Virus record (IMG/VR): IMGVR_UViG_3300020474_000001
Span: 124,001-188,000 of that record
Source of the DNA: a virus
DNA: 64,000 nt
Reading direction: 5' to 3' (one strand)
Part shown: piece after piece, positions 46,501 through 57,235 of the stretch
Layout of the letters: each line of letters begins with the position of its first letter
Numbering within the stretch: the first letter of the stretch is position 1
The notes under the pieces: generated by a model
Database searches by the model: none
The model's input: the letters and a program-made list of their open reading frames with translations, nothing else
What the model was told of the DNA's origin: nothing
Program-made: the position numbers and the translations under genes

Positions 46501-49500
46501 TCCTTCATAAGATCCAGAAAAACTGCTAACCAATCCATCAATTGCATCCAAGTTAGTTTTGCTCTCATCTGAGATGTTTATCGCAGTCATGAAAACATTT
46601 GCATGAACATCAATATTTTGAATTGGTGTAAAAATTAATTGAGTTTTGTAAGAAGTGTCAAATATTATTCTAGAACTTATTGTCCCAACAGTTTCTCCAT
46701 TAGATATGATTCCATATTGAGTTTGATATGTGTCATATGTTGGTACTTCCTCTTGATAGGTATCAACTAGTATTATTTCGGAAAATTCTACAGTATTATT
46801 TGTAGTATCTGAAATCTGAACTATGAAATATGCCGCATCATATCCATCTGAAGATTGATACTCAGCAATAACTTCTGGTTGTGGAGATGCAGATGCTGCT
46901 ATTGATGTTGTTTTTGATTCTACTCTACCGAACTTCAAATCTGAAAATCCATTATCAGTTGAGCTAAAATCTTTTAATGCAATTACAAGAGAATTGGCAA
47001 CACCAGAATTTATAGTAATATTTTGATTTGGTGTAAAATCTATTTTTATTTTAGAATCTTCAGTATACGCACGATATGTCCCAAATCCAACAGAACTAGT
47101 TACCTGAAGATCTGTTGATATCTTTGTGCTTTCTAAAATATGAATATCTGAACCTATCTTGACGATATTCATTTCAGTAACTTCAAATTCTTGATTTTCG
47201 CTTGGATCTGGATCAATTTCCACAAGAATTTTAAATGAAGTATAGGTGTCATCTATTTCAAAGATGGTAGTTGTTTCTTCTTCTTCAATACTCTCTGTAG
47301 AAGTCGTCAATAATGCTCCACCTATCTCACCAGTACCTGTTGATTGAAGTGTTTCATCTAAATTGAAAGAAACTGCTGTTATATCGTAATTGTTTATCTC
47401 AGTTTTGTTTGGATAAAATAGCAAAAGTCCCCTATCACCGAAAACTGAATAATCAAAAGATCCCAAATCGTATGCGGTTTCAACTCTTGCATATTGATTC
47501 ATATATGCATCGGAACCATCATGCAAAAGGTCTACGACCATCAATTGCCTCTGCTGTGTGAATCTTTTATCTTTTACATATGTTAAATATTTTCCAAATC
47601 TTCTTTCTGAAAATACAAATGGTGCTATCTCACTAAACTCATCTGCTCTTGGATTGCTATTAAATTCTTCAGATATATTGTCAATTTCTAATACTCTATT
47701 TCCAACTGATTCAAAATAATCTCCTAAGATTTTACTATTAAATACTATCTTCGTAGAAGCACCGTCTATATTATTTTCAGATGCCAAATCAAAGTCAAAT
47801 ACAGAATTCAAATTACATTTGCCAATTAAATTATTAATTTGCTCAAATGTTCCTGTAGATAGACCGACAATCATAGAGTTTGGGTTTTCTACAAAAGACT
47901 CCAATTGATAATCTGAGAATTTCTTAAATCCTGTCGTATGTGCTAGAGGAGATACATCATCATTCCAAGTATCATAATCTACTCTTGATCTAACAGAGTA
48001 TGAAAACTTTTGGTAGTAGTCACTATCTTGAATTTTTTGCAGATTATTGTTTAAAAATCCAGATTCCGTTTTCGAGCTTGTTTTAACACTTAAAGAAGAG
48101 TTTAAAGGCAAATATGGACTTATTCTAATAGACTCTGTAACTATCCCTTCAGCTTTGGATGAAATTCCTTTAACTGAAGATCCAACCTCATAATCATCAC
48201 TTGATGATATGTGCATAACACCAGTTTCCGAGTCCCAATACTCAATAGTTCCAGAGTGATCTTTTCCTCTTATATTTTCATGTAATTTATAGGTTTCTTT
48301 TGTTAAAAAATCACTTTTCCTAAGTGTAGTTGAAAATACTGGAAAATATGACTCTGGTATTAATTTTCCAAAAGATCTAGTATCATCAAATTGTCCAATA
48401 GTATCGCCAATTTCTATAAGATCGGATATATTGTATGTTACTGATCCGTATAAACTAGATCCAATATTTTCTACTGTAGATATTGCTTCAAATAAAGTAT
48501 AATTGTAATCTTTGGAATTGAATCCACGTCCAGAAGTTTTATTGATTACATTTTCTATTAAAAATCTATCTCCAACTTTTACTGGAAAAGATTCGGTGTC
48601 ACTATACTGAACATTTAAAGAAACTGTAACATCATTAGTTGCTTCATTATATGATATTGTACTAATTCCGACTCCATTGCTATTTTGGGTGGGAATTATT
48701 ATTGGTTCAGAATTGCTAAGTCTGGTTGTATTTTTTAATACCTCTATAGAAGAATTTTCCAAGTCATAATTTAAATCTAAGTCATCAATAACTTCATTTC
48801 TGGTGGAATCTTTAACGATCAACTTAGGGGCAACTAAATAAGGTTTTCCATTTGATGAAATTGATATTGAGTCGATAGTGTATAGTGGATCAACCTTTAA
48901 TATTTGAGTTAAACATGCAGTTGGTCTAAGAGTCTCGTCAGAAGGATAACTTTTCTTTACACTTGAAATCCTTACACTATTAACTTTTCCTATAGAATTA
49001 CTTAATGGTTCTAAAACAGCATTTTCACCAAGCTGACTATCTATTGATGAAATTTTAGGAAGTTTTCTATAATTTTTCCCTTTGTTAGATACAAAAATTT
49101 TAGAAATTGGTCCAGAAGCTGTTAATGACGTTGTCGCATAGTTTATATCAGAAATATCTGGATCATAACTTTCACTTTCTACAATTTTTTTAGTATTAAA
49201 TTTAAATGATTTTTCTGACAATACCTCTATATTATAAACTCCATTATAATTACTATCCTTAACAATTATCGAAGAAGAATCTAATAATTCGTCGTCTACA
49301 AAAAGTTCAAGTTTGGATTCTGGAGGAATATTCTCAATTATTGGGTCAAGTCTATAATATAAAAATTTAGGTGTTTCATCGCTTATTGACAATGTCACTT
49401 TGGCATCAGAATCTATTCCTGGTCTTCCTACTCTATTTGCATTCAAAATAGATTCTTGCCAAATCATTTCATAATCCCTATCAAGATAGAAATTCAGTTC

Positions 49501-52500
49501 AAATGCAGAATATCTTACAGATTGTCTTAAATATGAAAGAGATGGATCTGACATATCAAATATTAATGTAGAATCTTTGTAAATACTTAATTTTGGATTT
49601 ACAGATCCAATCTCGCCAGAAGAAGATGTTAAAATACTTACGATTTTGTGAGATAGTGAATTGTTGTAAGTATCTGATAATTTTATAGTATCACTATCAA
49701 CAAATACTACATAATAAATCTGGTTATTCAACAATCCATCAGAAGGATTTGATGAAGTGTATATGATCTTATCCCCTGTGAATAATCCATGATTTGAAAT
49801 TGTAATCGAACTCATCTGAGTGTCTACATCTCCTTGATCGAATGACTTTTTATCTAAGATCATTCTTCTAGTATCATCATTATATGAAATAATATGTGTA
49901 AATGATTCTTTTGGATTTACAGAAAGAACAATCCCATCTTCTGCTGATAACTCGTGATTTTCTACAGTATTAATATAGATTTCATTTTTTGAGATATTTC
50001 CGATCAAATTATCATATGTTGTCTCAAAACTGTGGTAAATCCCAGTCCCAACATCATTGAAAAATAGCGTTCTAGACGCTTCAGAATCGCTTGTAATGCC
50101 CACAAAAGAACCTTCAGATCCTATCCCTACCTTAACGGTAGATATGCCGATTAGATCCTCAGAAATTCTAGCAACATAGAGATTTTGGTTGTTGCTTAAA
50201 GTAAATCCAATACCGACATTTTCTTCTGATACGATAATACCTGTACCAGAATTTATTTTATACTTAACTAGATCTCCAGTTCTTAATCCATGATCTTTAA
50301 GATATATTGATTTAGTTGGGATATACAAAGAACCATCATCAGTGCTAATCGTCGTGCCGATTCCAATACCAGAAATAGTTCCAATTCCAATCGATTGAAC
50401 TGGATTGAAATATATTTCTTTATTCTGCTGGCTTATATAATTTTCCTTAGATTTGATTTTTAATCTTCTGGGAATTTCAGATAATCTGGAAAATATTGTA
50501 TGGGAATCTCCAGATGTCCCATCAAATTCTCTTAAGACCCTAATATAAGATTGAGTCTTATTGATATTCAATACCTTTACTTTTTCCGAGTCAATTTGGT
50601 AAATATCATTTTCTTTCACTTCAGATAATGCATTGTTTCCCAATACTTTAAAGATTGTGACAATACCAGTCTGACCAGAATCTTGAATAGATTCAGATAT
50701 TCTTAAATTTATTGGATTTACACTTGCAATATATGTTCCTTCAAGATTAAAATTTGAAGAAATTCCAGAAATATTAATTATATCATTATTTCCCAAATCA
50801 TGTGGTGTATTGGAAGTTATGAGGTATGTATCTTTTTGATTTAAAGATGATACTTCAACATTATCGGATTGAACTGTTTCAAATCTTATGGATTCTACAG
50901 ATTTTCCTTTAACATGAGAAACTCTTCCTGATGCATTTGATCCACCACTATCAACATCATTAAATAATACTCTATCATTAACCTTATAATAGTCTCCAGG
51001 ATTTTTTACAATAATAGAATCGAGTTCTCCCGGTTTAATAGATTCTATTACCAGTCTTTGTGAATTATCACTTGGTACATCAAGATAATCGTAATTCTTT
51101 CCAGAATTACTTAAATTGTACGGTTTTGTATTTCTAGCCCAACTCTTATTAAAATTGAAATGGTTCTGATTTGAATTTCTTTCGAAGTTGAATTTTATTG
51201 GACTACTTTGATAGAAGTTTCCAATCAAATATGGGAATTCTGGTTTTTTGTATTTAATAAATGGTCCAGAAGATTCTACCGTAGTTGGATTTAGTGTTGC
51301 AAAGTAGGCATAAGTCCCATTTGGGAAATCTGGAGTTATACAAAATCTTCCATTATTTGGATCTAGAATATCTTCGCTACTTGAGTTTACATAATCATAG
51401 TCTTCTACAAAAAATCCTTCTGGAAATATAGATGTTGGTGGTCTCCCCTGTTTTATATTCAGTTTATATCCAGATTTCATTTGAGTGATACTACCTCTAC
51501 CATCTTTTTTGGAATATGCATATGGTCCATAAATTGGATTGCCATCATATGCCCAACCAATGATTGGAGAGTGATTTATTGAAGATACTTCAATATTATT
51601 TGATTTCCTTAAATCTTTTTTCCCATATAATTTTTCTCCGTTAGAATCTATAGAATGTATAGTCTCCCTCAGACCTCTTGGAGCATATATGTAAGAAGAT
51701 TGCAGACCTTTACTGGAATCAACTCCATTAGAAAGAACAGTATCGTCAAATTCTACATTTGATATATTTTTTTCAAAAAGGTTGACACTCCAGGATTTTA
51801 CTATTGGATTTAAATTTGCATCCTGTCCCGAAGGTTCAATATTTACAAAAGTTTCTTGAGTAAATCCAAATCCACCACTTATTACATTAATATCTCGTAA
51901 AAATCCGTTCTCAATTATAGGAGTTAAAACTGCACCTGTACCATTACCTATAATTATCAAATCTGGTGGAGAGGTATACCCACTACCCTGATTCAATATG
52001 ACTACATCTACAATTTCTCCGTTGTTTACTACTGTTTTTGCTTGAGCATTGACACCAAAGTTAAATTCAACAATTGGATCTCTATTATAATTGATTATCT
52101 CAGAAGATCCATATCCAACACCTCCAGAAGATACATGTACTCCTGAAATTTCTCCTCTGAAAATAGGTTGAACAACAACTTCAAATGTTTCTCCACCAAT
52201 AGAAGAAATACCAACTTTACTTATGATGTCTACTCTAATTTTTTGGTAATTAAATATGCTAATGCCACTGCCTTTTGAACTCAGATTTACATACTTTCCT
52301 TCAATGTAGTTTTTCTGTTCATCATCACTTTCACTAACTTCAGATAACTTAAACTCGTCATCATTTAACTTTTTCACGTAATATTCTTTACTTAATTCCA
52401 ATCCACCAATAGTACTTCCAGTTGATGAAACATATTCTACTATTTCCCCAGATTCATATCCATGATTTTGGAGGGTAATGCATTTTTTCTGTAAATTTAC

Positions 52501-55290
52501 ATTATTTTCTCTTATTGCTCTTCTCTTATTTTGGTAATTTTGACCCGAATTAAGAATATTGAAAGATTCGACTGTAAATTTCTTCTCTATAGATTCGATA
52601 ATGTGATCACCAACACCCAATGCAGTTAAATTTACTGGATTTGAACCTGAAATAGAGTCATCTCTTGTATTGTATAGAGAAATTGTATATTCATCTTTGG
52701 ATTCCACAAAATAATTTGAACCATTAGATAATCCACCGACAGACTGCTGGTCATTTGTTATATAAACAACTTGTTCTCCTGTTTTAAATTTGTGATATCC
52801 GGAGAATATAATTTTATTGTCTGTAGTTGAAATTCCCACAGAATTGAATTTTTCAAAATGTCTAGATCTCACCATATTTGGAGATACTAATGCCCCAGAA
52901 CCATTTCCACCAGTAATTGTTACGATTGGTGATTCTTGGTAATCAAATCCAGGATTTATAATTCTAAGCTCACTTAAAGATCCTGATACATCTAAAAGTG
53001 CTTCAGCACCAGTTCCAAATTTATCAGAAATTGTCAAATCTGGCGGATTTATAACATCAAAGTCAAATCCAGGAGAAAGTACGTCAATTTTCTCAATTTC
53101 TCCAAATTTTATACAATCAAAAGATTTGTAATTTAAAATTTCTACACCATTTATCATTATTCCAGTAAAACCTGGACTTGTTTCCACTTTTTTTGAAATT
53201 TTTTCTGGATTTTTTAATTTTCTAAGTAAATTTTGGTTATCTAAAGACTTTTCTCTTAATTCATATGGTTCAAGTGTATTATTATTAACAATTTTATCAG
53301 AATCTAAAGAAATAAATATAGAATTTTCAATATTTGAGAGACTGAGTGCAAATTTTACTTCAGTTGAAGAAATTCTTTTGATAAAATATTGCCCAGGATC
53401 AAATAAAGATGATAATGTTCTCTCAACAACAGTAAATCCATCTAAAGATGCATCAGAATCTTCAATTCTTTGCACTTCTACCTCTGGTTTATAGAAAACT
53501 GAGTCTCCAGTGTAAAATCCATGATCATTTATGTCTGAAATTGCGAAAATTTCTTCTCCTTCTTGAAAATTTCCAGAAAAATACAATTTTCTCTCGGCAT
53601 TTTCTCTTAAATTTGAAGGAATTGATGATGATGCTATCAAATATTCCTCTTCTTCATTATGTTTGTATAAATTTTGAACATTTGTGATATAATTATCATC
53701 ATATTTAAGAATATTTCTCTTAATTTTTACATAATTTGCATCTAGTGAGGAATTGCAGCGTACTGAAATCACTTTTTCTGATATAATATCAGTTATTTTG
53801 CCCGAAACAATTTCTTGAGATGTGGAAATTACCTCAAATTGGTCATTCACTATGAAATCGTGAGAATTTTTTAGAATTATTTGGTAACTATTATCAAACT
53901 CAGCAATTAAATCAATATTTTTAATATCAAACGATGGAGAAGTGTTGTAAATCCAGTTATCATTCTTAAAATCTTCTTCATAATATCCCAAGTGCTTGAA
54001 TTTGACTGAAAGATTTTTATGATAACCATAGGTATCATCAGGAAATTCTACTTTTTCTGGTATTGAGTGAATTCTTACCTTAATAGTATCGTCACCAGAC
54101 TTTGCATATGCAAATGTATTGATACTAACTGGAGTCGCATCTAAAATTTTTGATGAAACATTTCTACAACCAAAGAATTGATTGAGAGATTTCATCTTAT
54201 AAGACACCACACCGTTACTTAAATTGTCATAAGTTACATATATCTCACCCTTTTCTGGGAAACCTATAGTAGAATCTACAGTAATTGTTGTTGCGCCACT
54301 CTCTATATTGCCAATAACTCTTGTTTGTGGATGTACTTTAAAGTCTCCATAGATAGAACTCTTTAAACCACTATCTCTGTTAGAACCAAGACCAGAGTCT
54401 AACTTTGCTTTATAATATATTTCTCCAGTATTTGAGTCATCTATTTTTTCAACACCTGTAATTGGTGCAAATGCTTCTCCTATTATATCTTTGTATGGAT
54501 CTTGACATAGTGTAGATAGGCTTAGCTTATCGGGATTTCCAGAAATAACTTCCAAAATTATTTCATCGAATGTCTCATAGTTGGAATTTGATGGGGTAAG
54601 GAGAAAATCTTTAGGAGTTAGGATTTCAACTTTCTCTCCATATAATAGTTTGAATAGTAATTCAAATCCAACTTCAGTTCCTTTTGATGAATAAAAATCT
54701 CTACTATTTTGAATAAAGATATTTTCATCAACTGAGTAGTCAAATTTTTTATTTTCTAGTCCAGGTAAAAGCTGATGTTTTAATTTAAGTAATAGTTCTT
54801 TTAAAAATAATGAACTGAGATTATGAATAGTTGCACCGGATGCATGCTTACTGATATTTGTAGATTCAAATGTAAGATCTCCCATCTTATCTTGATCTCT
54901 GTATCCAGAAATACCACTAAATCCTCTCACACATCCAGTAAACGAGAAACGAGTTTTTCCCGTATATGTGATAATTTCATCATCTATCTTGAGAAGTCCA
55001 TAGGCATCTGGAAATCCATTTGTTCCAGTATAGGAAGTGGATGGATTGATTCTTATCGTTCTGTCACCAAACCCAATATCTCCCTGTAAAATTGCAGATT
55101 CTGTGCAATTGGTCAGTTCGTCTAACTTTACATACTTGTCTATGTTCTGAATTAAATCATATGGACCACCAGGATACTCTTGACCAGTGTAATACTGCTG
55201 CAAGAACTCTTCAAAAAGAGGATATTCTTCACGAACATATGTTGGAATCTGGCTCTTTAAAACCTGACTGATTTTAATTCTTTGAGACAT
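43540..55290 (-). CDS. gp7: giant baseplate wedge protein, gp7-like, with YHYH domain
   Basis: 3916 residues, almost four times T4 gp7 (1032) and the longest gene here. The N-terminus (LKSQIPTYVREEYPLFEEFLQQYY) and the location between gp6 and gp8 identify it as the cyanophage gp7 counterpart. Around residues 1235-1330 is a YHYH-type domain (HSPIIGWAYDGNPIYGPYAY, later NGTYAYF). Gly-rich repeats such as PGFDYQESPIVTI and GSGYTSPPDLIII recur throughout. The long middle probably forms repeated beta domains that decorate the baseplate. No frame break in 11.7 kb. Confidence 0.85.
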   Translation of the reverse strand: MSQRIKISQVLKSQIPTYVREEYPLFEEFLQQYYTGQEYPGGPYDLIQNIDKYVKLDELTNCTESAILQGDIGFGDRTIRINPSTSYTGTNGFPDAYGLLKIDDEIITYTGKTRFSFTGCVRGFSGISGYRDQDKMGDLTFESTNISKHASGATIHNLSSLFLKELLLKLKHQLLPGLENKKFDYSVDENIFIQNSRDFYSSKGTEVGFELLFKLLYGEKVEILTPKDFLLTPSNSNYETFDEIILEVISGNPDKLSLSTLCQDPYKDIIGEAFAPITGVEKIDDSNTGEIYYKAKLDSGLGSNRDSGLKSSIYGDFKVHPQTRVIGNIESGATTITVDSTIGFPEKGEIYVTYDNLSNGVVSYKMKSLNQFFGCRNVSSKILDATPVSINTFAYAKSGDDTIKVRIHSIPEKVEFPDDTYGYHKNLSVKFKHLGYYEEDFKNDNWIYNTSPSFDIKNIDLIAEFDNSYQIILKNSHDFIVNDQFEVISTSQEIVSGKITDIISEKVISVRCNSSLDANYVKIKRNILKYDDNYITNVQNLYKHNEEEEYLIASSSIPSNLRENAERKLYFSGNFQEGEEIFAISDINDHGFYTGDSVFYKPEVEVQRIEDSDASLDGFTVVERTLSSLFDPGQYFIKRISSTEVKFALSLSNIENSIFISLDSDKIVNNNTLEPYELREKSLDNQNLLRKLKNPEKISKKVETSPGFTGIMINGVEILNYKSFDCIKFGEIEKIDVLSPGFDFDVINPPDLTISDKFGTGAEALLDVSGSLSELRIINPGFDYQESPIVTITGGNGSGALVSPNMVRSRHFEKFNSVGISTTDNKIIFSGYHKFKTGEQVVYITNDQQSVGGLSNGSNYFVESKDEYTISLYNTRDDSISGSNPVNLTALGVGDHIIESIEKKFTVESFNILNSGQNYQNKRRAIRENNVNLQKKCITLQNHGYESGEIVEYVSSTGSTIGGLELSKEYYVKKLNDDEFKLSEVSESDDEQKNYIEGKYVNLSSKGSGISIFNYQKIRVDIISKVGISSIGGETFEVVVQPIFRGEISGVHVSSGGVGYGSSEIINYNRDPIVEFNFGVNAQAKTVVNNGEIVDVVILNQGSGYTSPPDLIIIGNGTGAVLTPIIENGFLRDINVISGGFGFTQETFVNIEPSGQDANLNPIVKSWSVNLFEKNISNVEFDDTVLSNGVDSSKGLQSSYIYAPRGLRETIHSIDSNGEKLYGKKDLRKSNNIEVSSINHSPIIGWAYDGNPIYGPYAYSKKDGRGSITQMKSGYKLNIKQGRPPTSIFPEGFFVEDYDYVNSSSEDILDPNNGRFCITPDFPNGTYAYFATLNPTTVESSGPFIKYKKPEFPYLIGNFYQSSPIKFNFERNSNQNHFNFNKSWARNTKPYNLSNSGKNYDYLDVPSDNSQRLVIESIKPGELDSIIVKNPGDYYKVNDRVLFNDVDSGGSNASGRVSHVKGKSVESIRFETVQSDNVEVSSLNQKDTYLITSNTPHDLGNNDIINISGISSNFNLEGTYIASVNPINLRISESIQDSGQTGIVTIFKVLGNNALSEVKENDIYQIDSEKVKVLNINKTQSYIRVLREFDGTSGDSHTIFSRLSEIPRRLKIKSKENYISQQNKEIYFNPVQSIGIGTISGIGIGTTISTDDGSLYIPTKSIYLKDHGLRTGDLVKYKINSGTGIIVSEENVGIGFTLSNNQNLYVARISEDLIGISTVKVGIGSEGSFVGITSDSEASRTLFFNDVGTGIYHSFETTYDNLIGNISKNEIYINTVENHELSAEDGIVLSVNPKESFTHIISYNDDTRRMILDKKSFDQGDVDTQMSSITISNHGLFTGDKIIYTSSNPSDGLLNNQIYYVVFVDSDTIKLSDTYNNSLSHKIVSILTSSSGEIGSVNPKLSIYKDSTLIFDMSDPSLSYLRQSVRYSAFELNFYLDRDYEMIWQESILNANRVGRPGIDSDAKVTLSISDETPKFLYYRLDPIIENIPPESKLELFVDDELLDSSSIIVKDSNYNGVYNIEVLSEKSFKFNTKKIVESESYDPDISDINYATTSLTASGPISKIFVSNKGKNYRKLPKISSIDSQLGENAVLEPLSNSIGKVNSVRISSVKKSYPSDETLRPTACLTQILKVDPLYTIDSISISSNGKPYLVAPKLIVKDSTRNEVIDDLDLNYDLENSSIEVLKNTTRLSNSEPIIIPTQNSNGVGISTISYNEATNDVTVSLNVQYSDTESFPVKVGDRFLIENVINKTSGRGFNSKDYNYTLFEAISTVENIGSSLYGSVTYNISDLIEIGDTIGQFDDTRSFGKLIPESYFPVFSTTLRKSDFLTKETYKLHENIRGKDHSGTIEYWDSETGVMHISSSDDYEVGSSVKGISSKAEGIVTESIRISPYLPLNSSLSVKTSSKTESGFLNNNLQKIQDSDYYQKFSYSVRSRVDYDTWNDDVSPLAHTTGFKKFSDYQLESFVENPNSMIVGLSTGTFEQINNLIGKCNLNSVFDFDLASENNIDGASTKIVFNSKILGDYFESVGNRVLEIDNISEEFNSNPRADEFSEIAPFVFSERRFGKYLTYVKDKRFTQQRQLMVVDLLHDGSDAYMNQYARVETAYDLGSFDYSVFGDRGLLLFYPNKTEINNYDITAVSFNLDETLQSTGTGEIGGALLTTSTESIEEEETTTIFEIDDTYTSFKILVEIDPDPSENQEFEVTEMNIVKIGSDIHILESTKISTDLQVTSSVGFGTYRAYTEDSKIKIDFTPNQNITINSGVANSLVIALKDFSSTDNGFSDLKFGRVESKTTSIAASASPQPEVIAEYQSSDGYDAAYFIVQISDTTNNTVEFSEIILVDTYQEEVPTYDTYQTQYGIISNGETVGTISSRIIFDTSYKTQLIFTPIQNIDVHANVFMTAINISDESKTNLDAIDGLVSSFSGSYEGTHADIKKSFDMTNGGSPIFENIFSGEDSSVVDVSNHSINLQNHFFVTGESLTYNSNASGESNSVFESIEIEPTDFVGIGVTNRLPSSVFAIKVTNNVIKLASTPENALKGTPEFIRFANVGIGSDHKLTSNNQNSKVLVTIDNVIQSPIFSTTLNKTSVRDILITDDKVLVNDVSGLFGGELIQINDEVMLVDSIGVGTTNAIRVRRSQLGTGIYSHTSGADIRKVGGNYNIVDNKINFAEAPYGRVPIGSPTNDPEDRDWTGISTSSNFNGRVFLRSGIPNTSEETYNKNYVFDDISHQFNTINNQFTLKHDSSNVSDIPNPILLINDIFQYPDSVNYSLDQNLGISTITFDDSGDNTISIPRGGSIISVGSSQGFGYQPLVTAGGSAGIASDGTIESISVGNTGSGYRSGIQTVNVSVYNDFNDIEVVGSANVLDGHVTDYVVTNPGSGYTSTTPPKIIVDAPLSYNNIPLVYSSTSSGSGIGTGAVADIIVGNDSKVIDFTLTNSGYGYEIGEVLTLPSGSSVGIPTTTGFQEFIITVDRTVTDKFSAWSLGELVLLDNIEKFIDGTRKIFPLTKSNISQSIISGEGSSVDVQNVLIVFVNNILQIPGEGYIFSGGSLITFTEPLELGDTVEILFYRGSGNIDVIKRNIIETVKRGDEIQIINDPSVGQNSHLKEDTRIAESVESTNIINTNAYFGPGNVSNEDLLRPVIWTKQTEDKIINDQEVGKDRELYEPSINPVSYLINPVGVGQTIIYADTLRPAFDNVSENDKDTSFQNEITLLSQTEVKTENCKVEQYSGDFGVVVGFAVTTDPHNRMIFDLQIPDDSIMRDESLVGTAVTVSQLSSGDYFTISSSLITPESSLVPLISYDTNFNIVGMTTSFIDSTFFVEDAEIISRNIDGVQTTLKRVSCRINRFDSTTAPTVYSGDLVSSGYLGSFSWGKIILKERTKQNTYDPSSLNGYVGISSSTVIRRSIPLQYINYLQ

Positions 55291-55298
55291 GTTTCTAA

Positions 55299-57230
55299 TT
55301 ATACTCTACTTGGACGAACTAAAGAATATGAACCGTAGCTTGATGATACGATATAGTTTGATGCTGATGGATCTAATCCAGATGATATATTATCAATGAT
55401 AGTTTCAAATATACTATTACTAGTATCTAGTTGCAAATAAAGATCTTGCAAACCAATTACGTCGTTTGAGCTTGGGCACAGTGACATTTCAATTATAGAT
55501 TGCCCATTCTTTAACATAGCTCCTGTTATATTGATCGGATTGAGAATAATAATTCCATTACCATAATTTATGGTACCAACATTCCTTTTTACAATTGTTG
55601 GTGTCAAAGAATTCTCTGATGGTAGTGTGAACAAAAATAGAGATCCTGTCTCTAAGTCAGCATTTGGTAAATCACTTAGGTATACATCTGAGTTTATACC
55701 ATCAACTTTAAATGCTGTTGTTTTAAGATTATACCCATCAGTAGATTTTATATGAAAACTATTTCCAAATCCAATAGCATACTCTGCAAAACTATTTAAA
55801 ACTGGTCTTAAATCTCTTCTAATAGAAATTGATGTAATATTAGATGTAATACCTTGATGACTATCGTCGATAATCTTTAGGAATTTACTATACTTAAATC
55901 TAGATCCATAACGATTCAATTCAGATGAATTTGCATACTTACTTGCATTATTTTGAACAATAGTAGATACATCTAAATCAGTTACTTGATTTGAGTTATA
56001 ATAAATTTTTGAATCAACTTCAATGTAGAGATATTTGAGGTCAAGTATCTCAGGAACAATTCCTGTGACAGCATATTTCTTTAACCTAAGCTTAATTTCT
56101 TGCTTTGCTAAGTTTGATAGGAAATCTCCAGTTTTTGGTTTAATGCTGATAAACACCTTTCCATATTGTGGAGGAACTAACTCTTCTCCACCAAATACAG
56201 ATATTGACTCAGTTTCTGGGTATATTTTACTTGGTATTAATACCTCATAATCTTGTGCAGTAACAGCTCTATTTTGTGTGCCGTATATTCTTGGCGCATA
56301 CTTTCGAATTGACTCTACAGATTCGATAGATGTTCCACCATATGATGGGGAAATAGTTGATATTGCAGATATGCCTTGTGTAGCATTATATTCTGCACCA
56401 TTTCGTATATAATACAAACTACCAGTAAATGCAAATCCACTTATACCATTTGCAGCTTCTCCATGAGATGTGATATACTCTGCGGTAATATAGTTACTAT
56501 CATCTAATTTATCACCAAAAATTCCATCACCAAAGAAGATTTCATATCTCTCATCTGATGACTCTTGAATATAAAAAACCTTTGAGTTATTTTGTAAGTT
56601 TAGAATATCAGTATATAGATTATATGTTGTTGAAGTAGTTGATTGCTCACTATTCTTTACAGATACATTGATTAAATCAGTATCGATACCGACATTTGGT
56701 AATAGAAATTTCTGCCTTGGATTTCTTGTAGAAAATGTAAAAGAAGAACTTAAGAAAGTTCCTTCATATATTTTTATGCTATCAAATAATGCAATACCGT
56801 TTACGACAGGAACAGTGATATCATTTAATATTGAATACACATAAGATTGATTTCCAATACCAGCACTGGATATTGCAACAGGTCCTTTTCTTAAGGTGAT
56901 CGTTGAAGGTGCAGGTACAATATTAGTTGCATCAACATTAAAACTTATATTTGCAGATGAAGCTTTTCTTGACTTTGGCAGATATCCAATATTCTTTGCC
57001 AATGATACTACATTCTCTCTTAATGTTGCACTATCAATAAAAACTTCATTTGTTACCATATTTGCATTATACGATGTGATATACGTATTGTATGCAAGTA
57101 AATTAATGATAGTCGATAAGTTTGAACCTTCAAAATCATAATCCGTAAAGTCCGAATTTGATTTTAAATAATCTTTTAATAATTCCTTAATTTGTTCAAA
57201 ATCTAAACTTGTAAAATTGATAAGTGACAT
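55299..57230 (-). CDS. gp6: baseplate wedge protein gp6
   Basis: The core wedge subunit (baseplate J-like) that forms the ring around the hub. The 643 residues (T4: 660) start with INFTSLDFEQIKELLKDYLKS and contain LLAYNTYITSYNANMVTNEVFIDSA, LRENVVSLAKNIGYLP and YITSHGEAANG. They also carry NRAVTAQDYEVLIPSKIYPE near 305. All are typical for gp6/J proteins. It sits between gp25 and gp7. Confidence 0.95.
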   Translation of the reverse strand: MSLINFTSLDFEQIKELLKDYLKSNSDFTDYDFEGSNLSTIINLLAYNTYITSYNANMVTNEVFIDSATLRENVVSLAKNIGYLPKSRKASSANISFNVDATNIVPAPSTITLRKGPVAISSAGIGNQSYVYSILNDITVPVVNGIALFDSIKIYEGTFLSSSFTFSTRNPRQKFLLPNVGIDTDLINVSVKNSEQSTTSTTYNLYTDILNLQNNSKVFYIQESSDERYEIFFGDGIFGDKLDDSNYITAEYITSHGEAANGISGFAFTGSLYYIRNGAEYNATQGISAISTISPSYGGTSIESVESIRKYAPRIYGTQNRAVTAQDYEVLIPSKIYPETESISVFGGEELVPPQYGKVFISIKPKTGDFLSNLAKQEIKLRLKKYAVTGIVPEILDLKYLYIEVDSKIYYNSNQVTDLDVSTIVQNNASKYANSSELNRYGSRFKYSKFLKIIDDSHQGITSNITSISIRRDLRPVLNSFAEYAIGFGNSFHIKSTDGYNLKTTAFKVDGINSDVYLSDLPNADLETGSLFLFTLPSENSLTPTIVKRNVGTINYGNGIIILNPINITGAMLKNGQSIIEMSLCPSSNDVIGLQDLYLQLDTSNSIFETIIDNISSGLDPSASNYIVSSSYGSYSLVRPSRV

Positions 57231-57235
57231 CTTCT

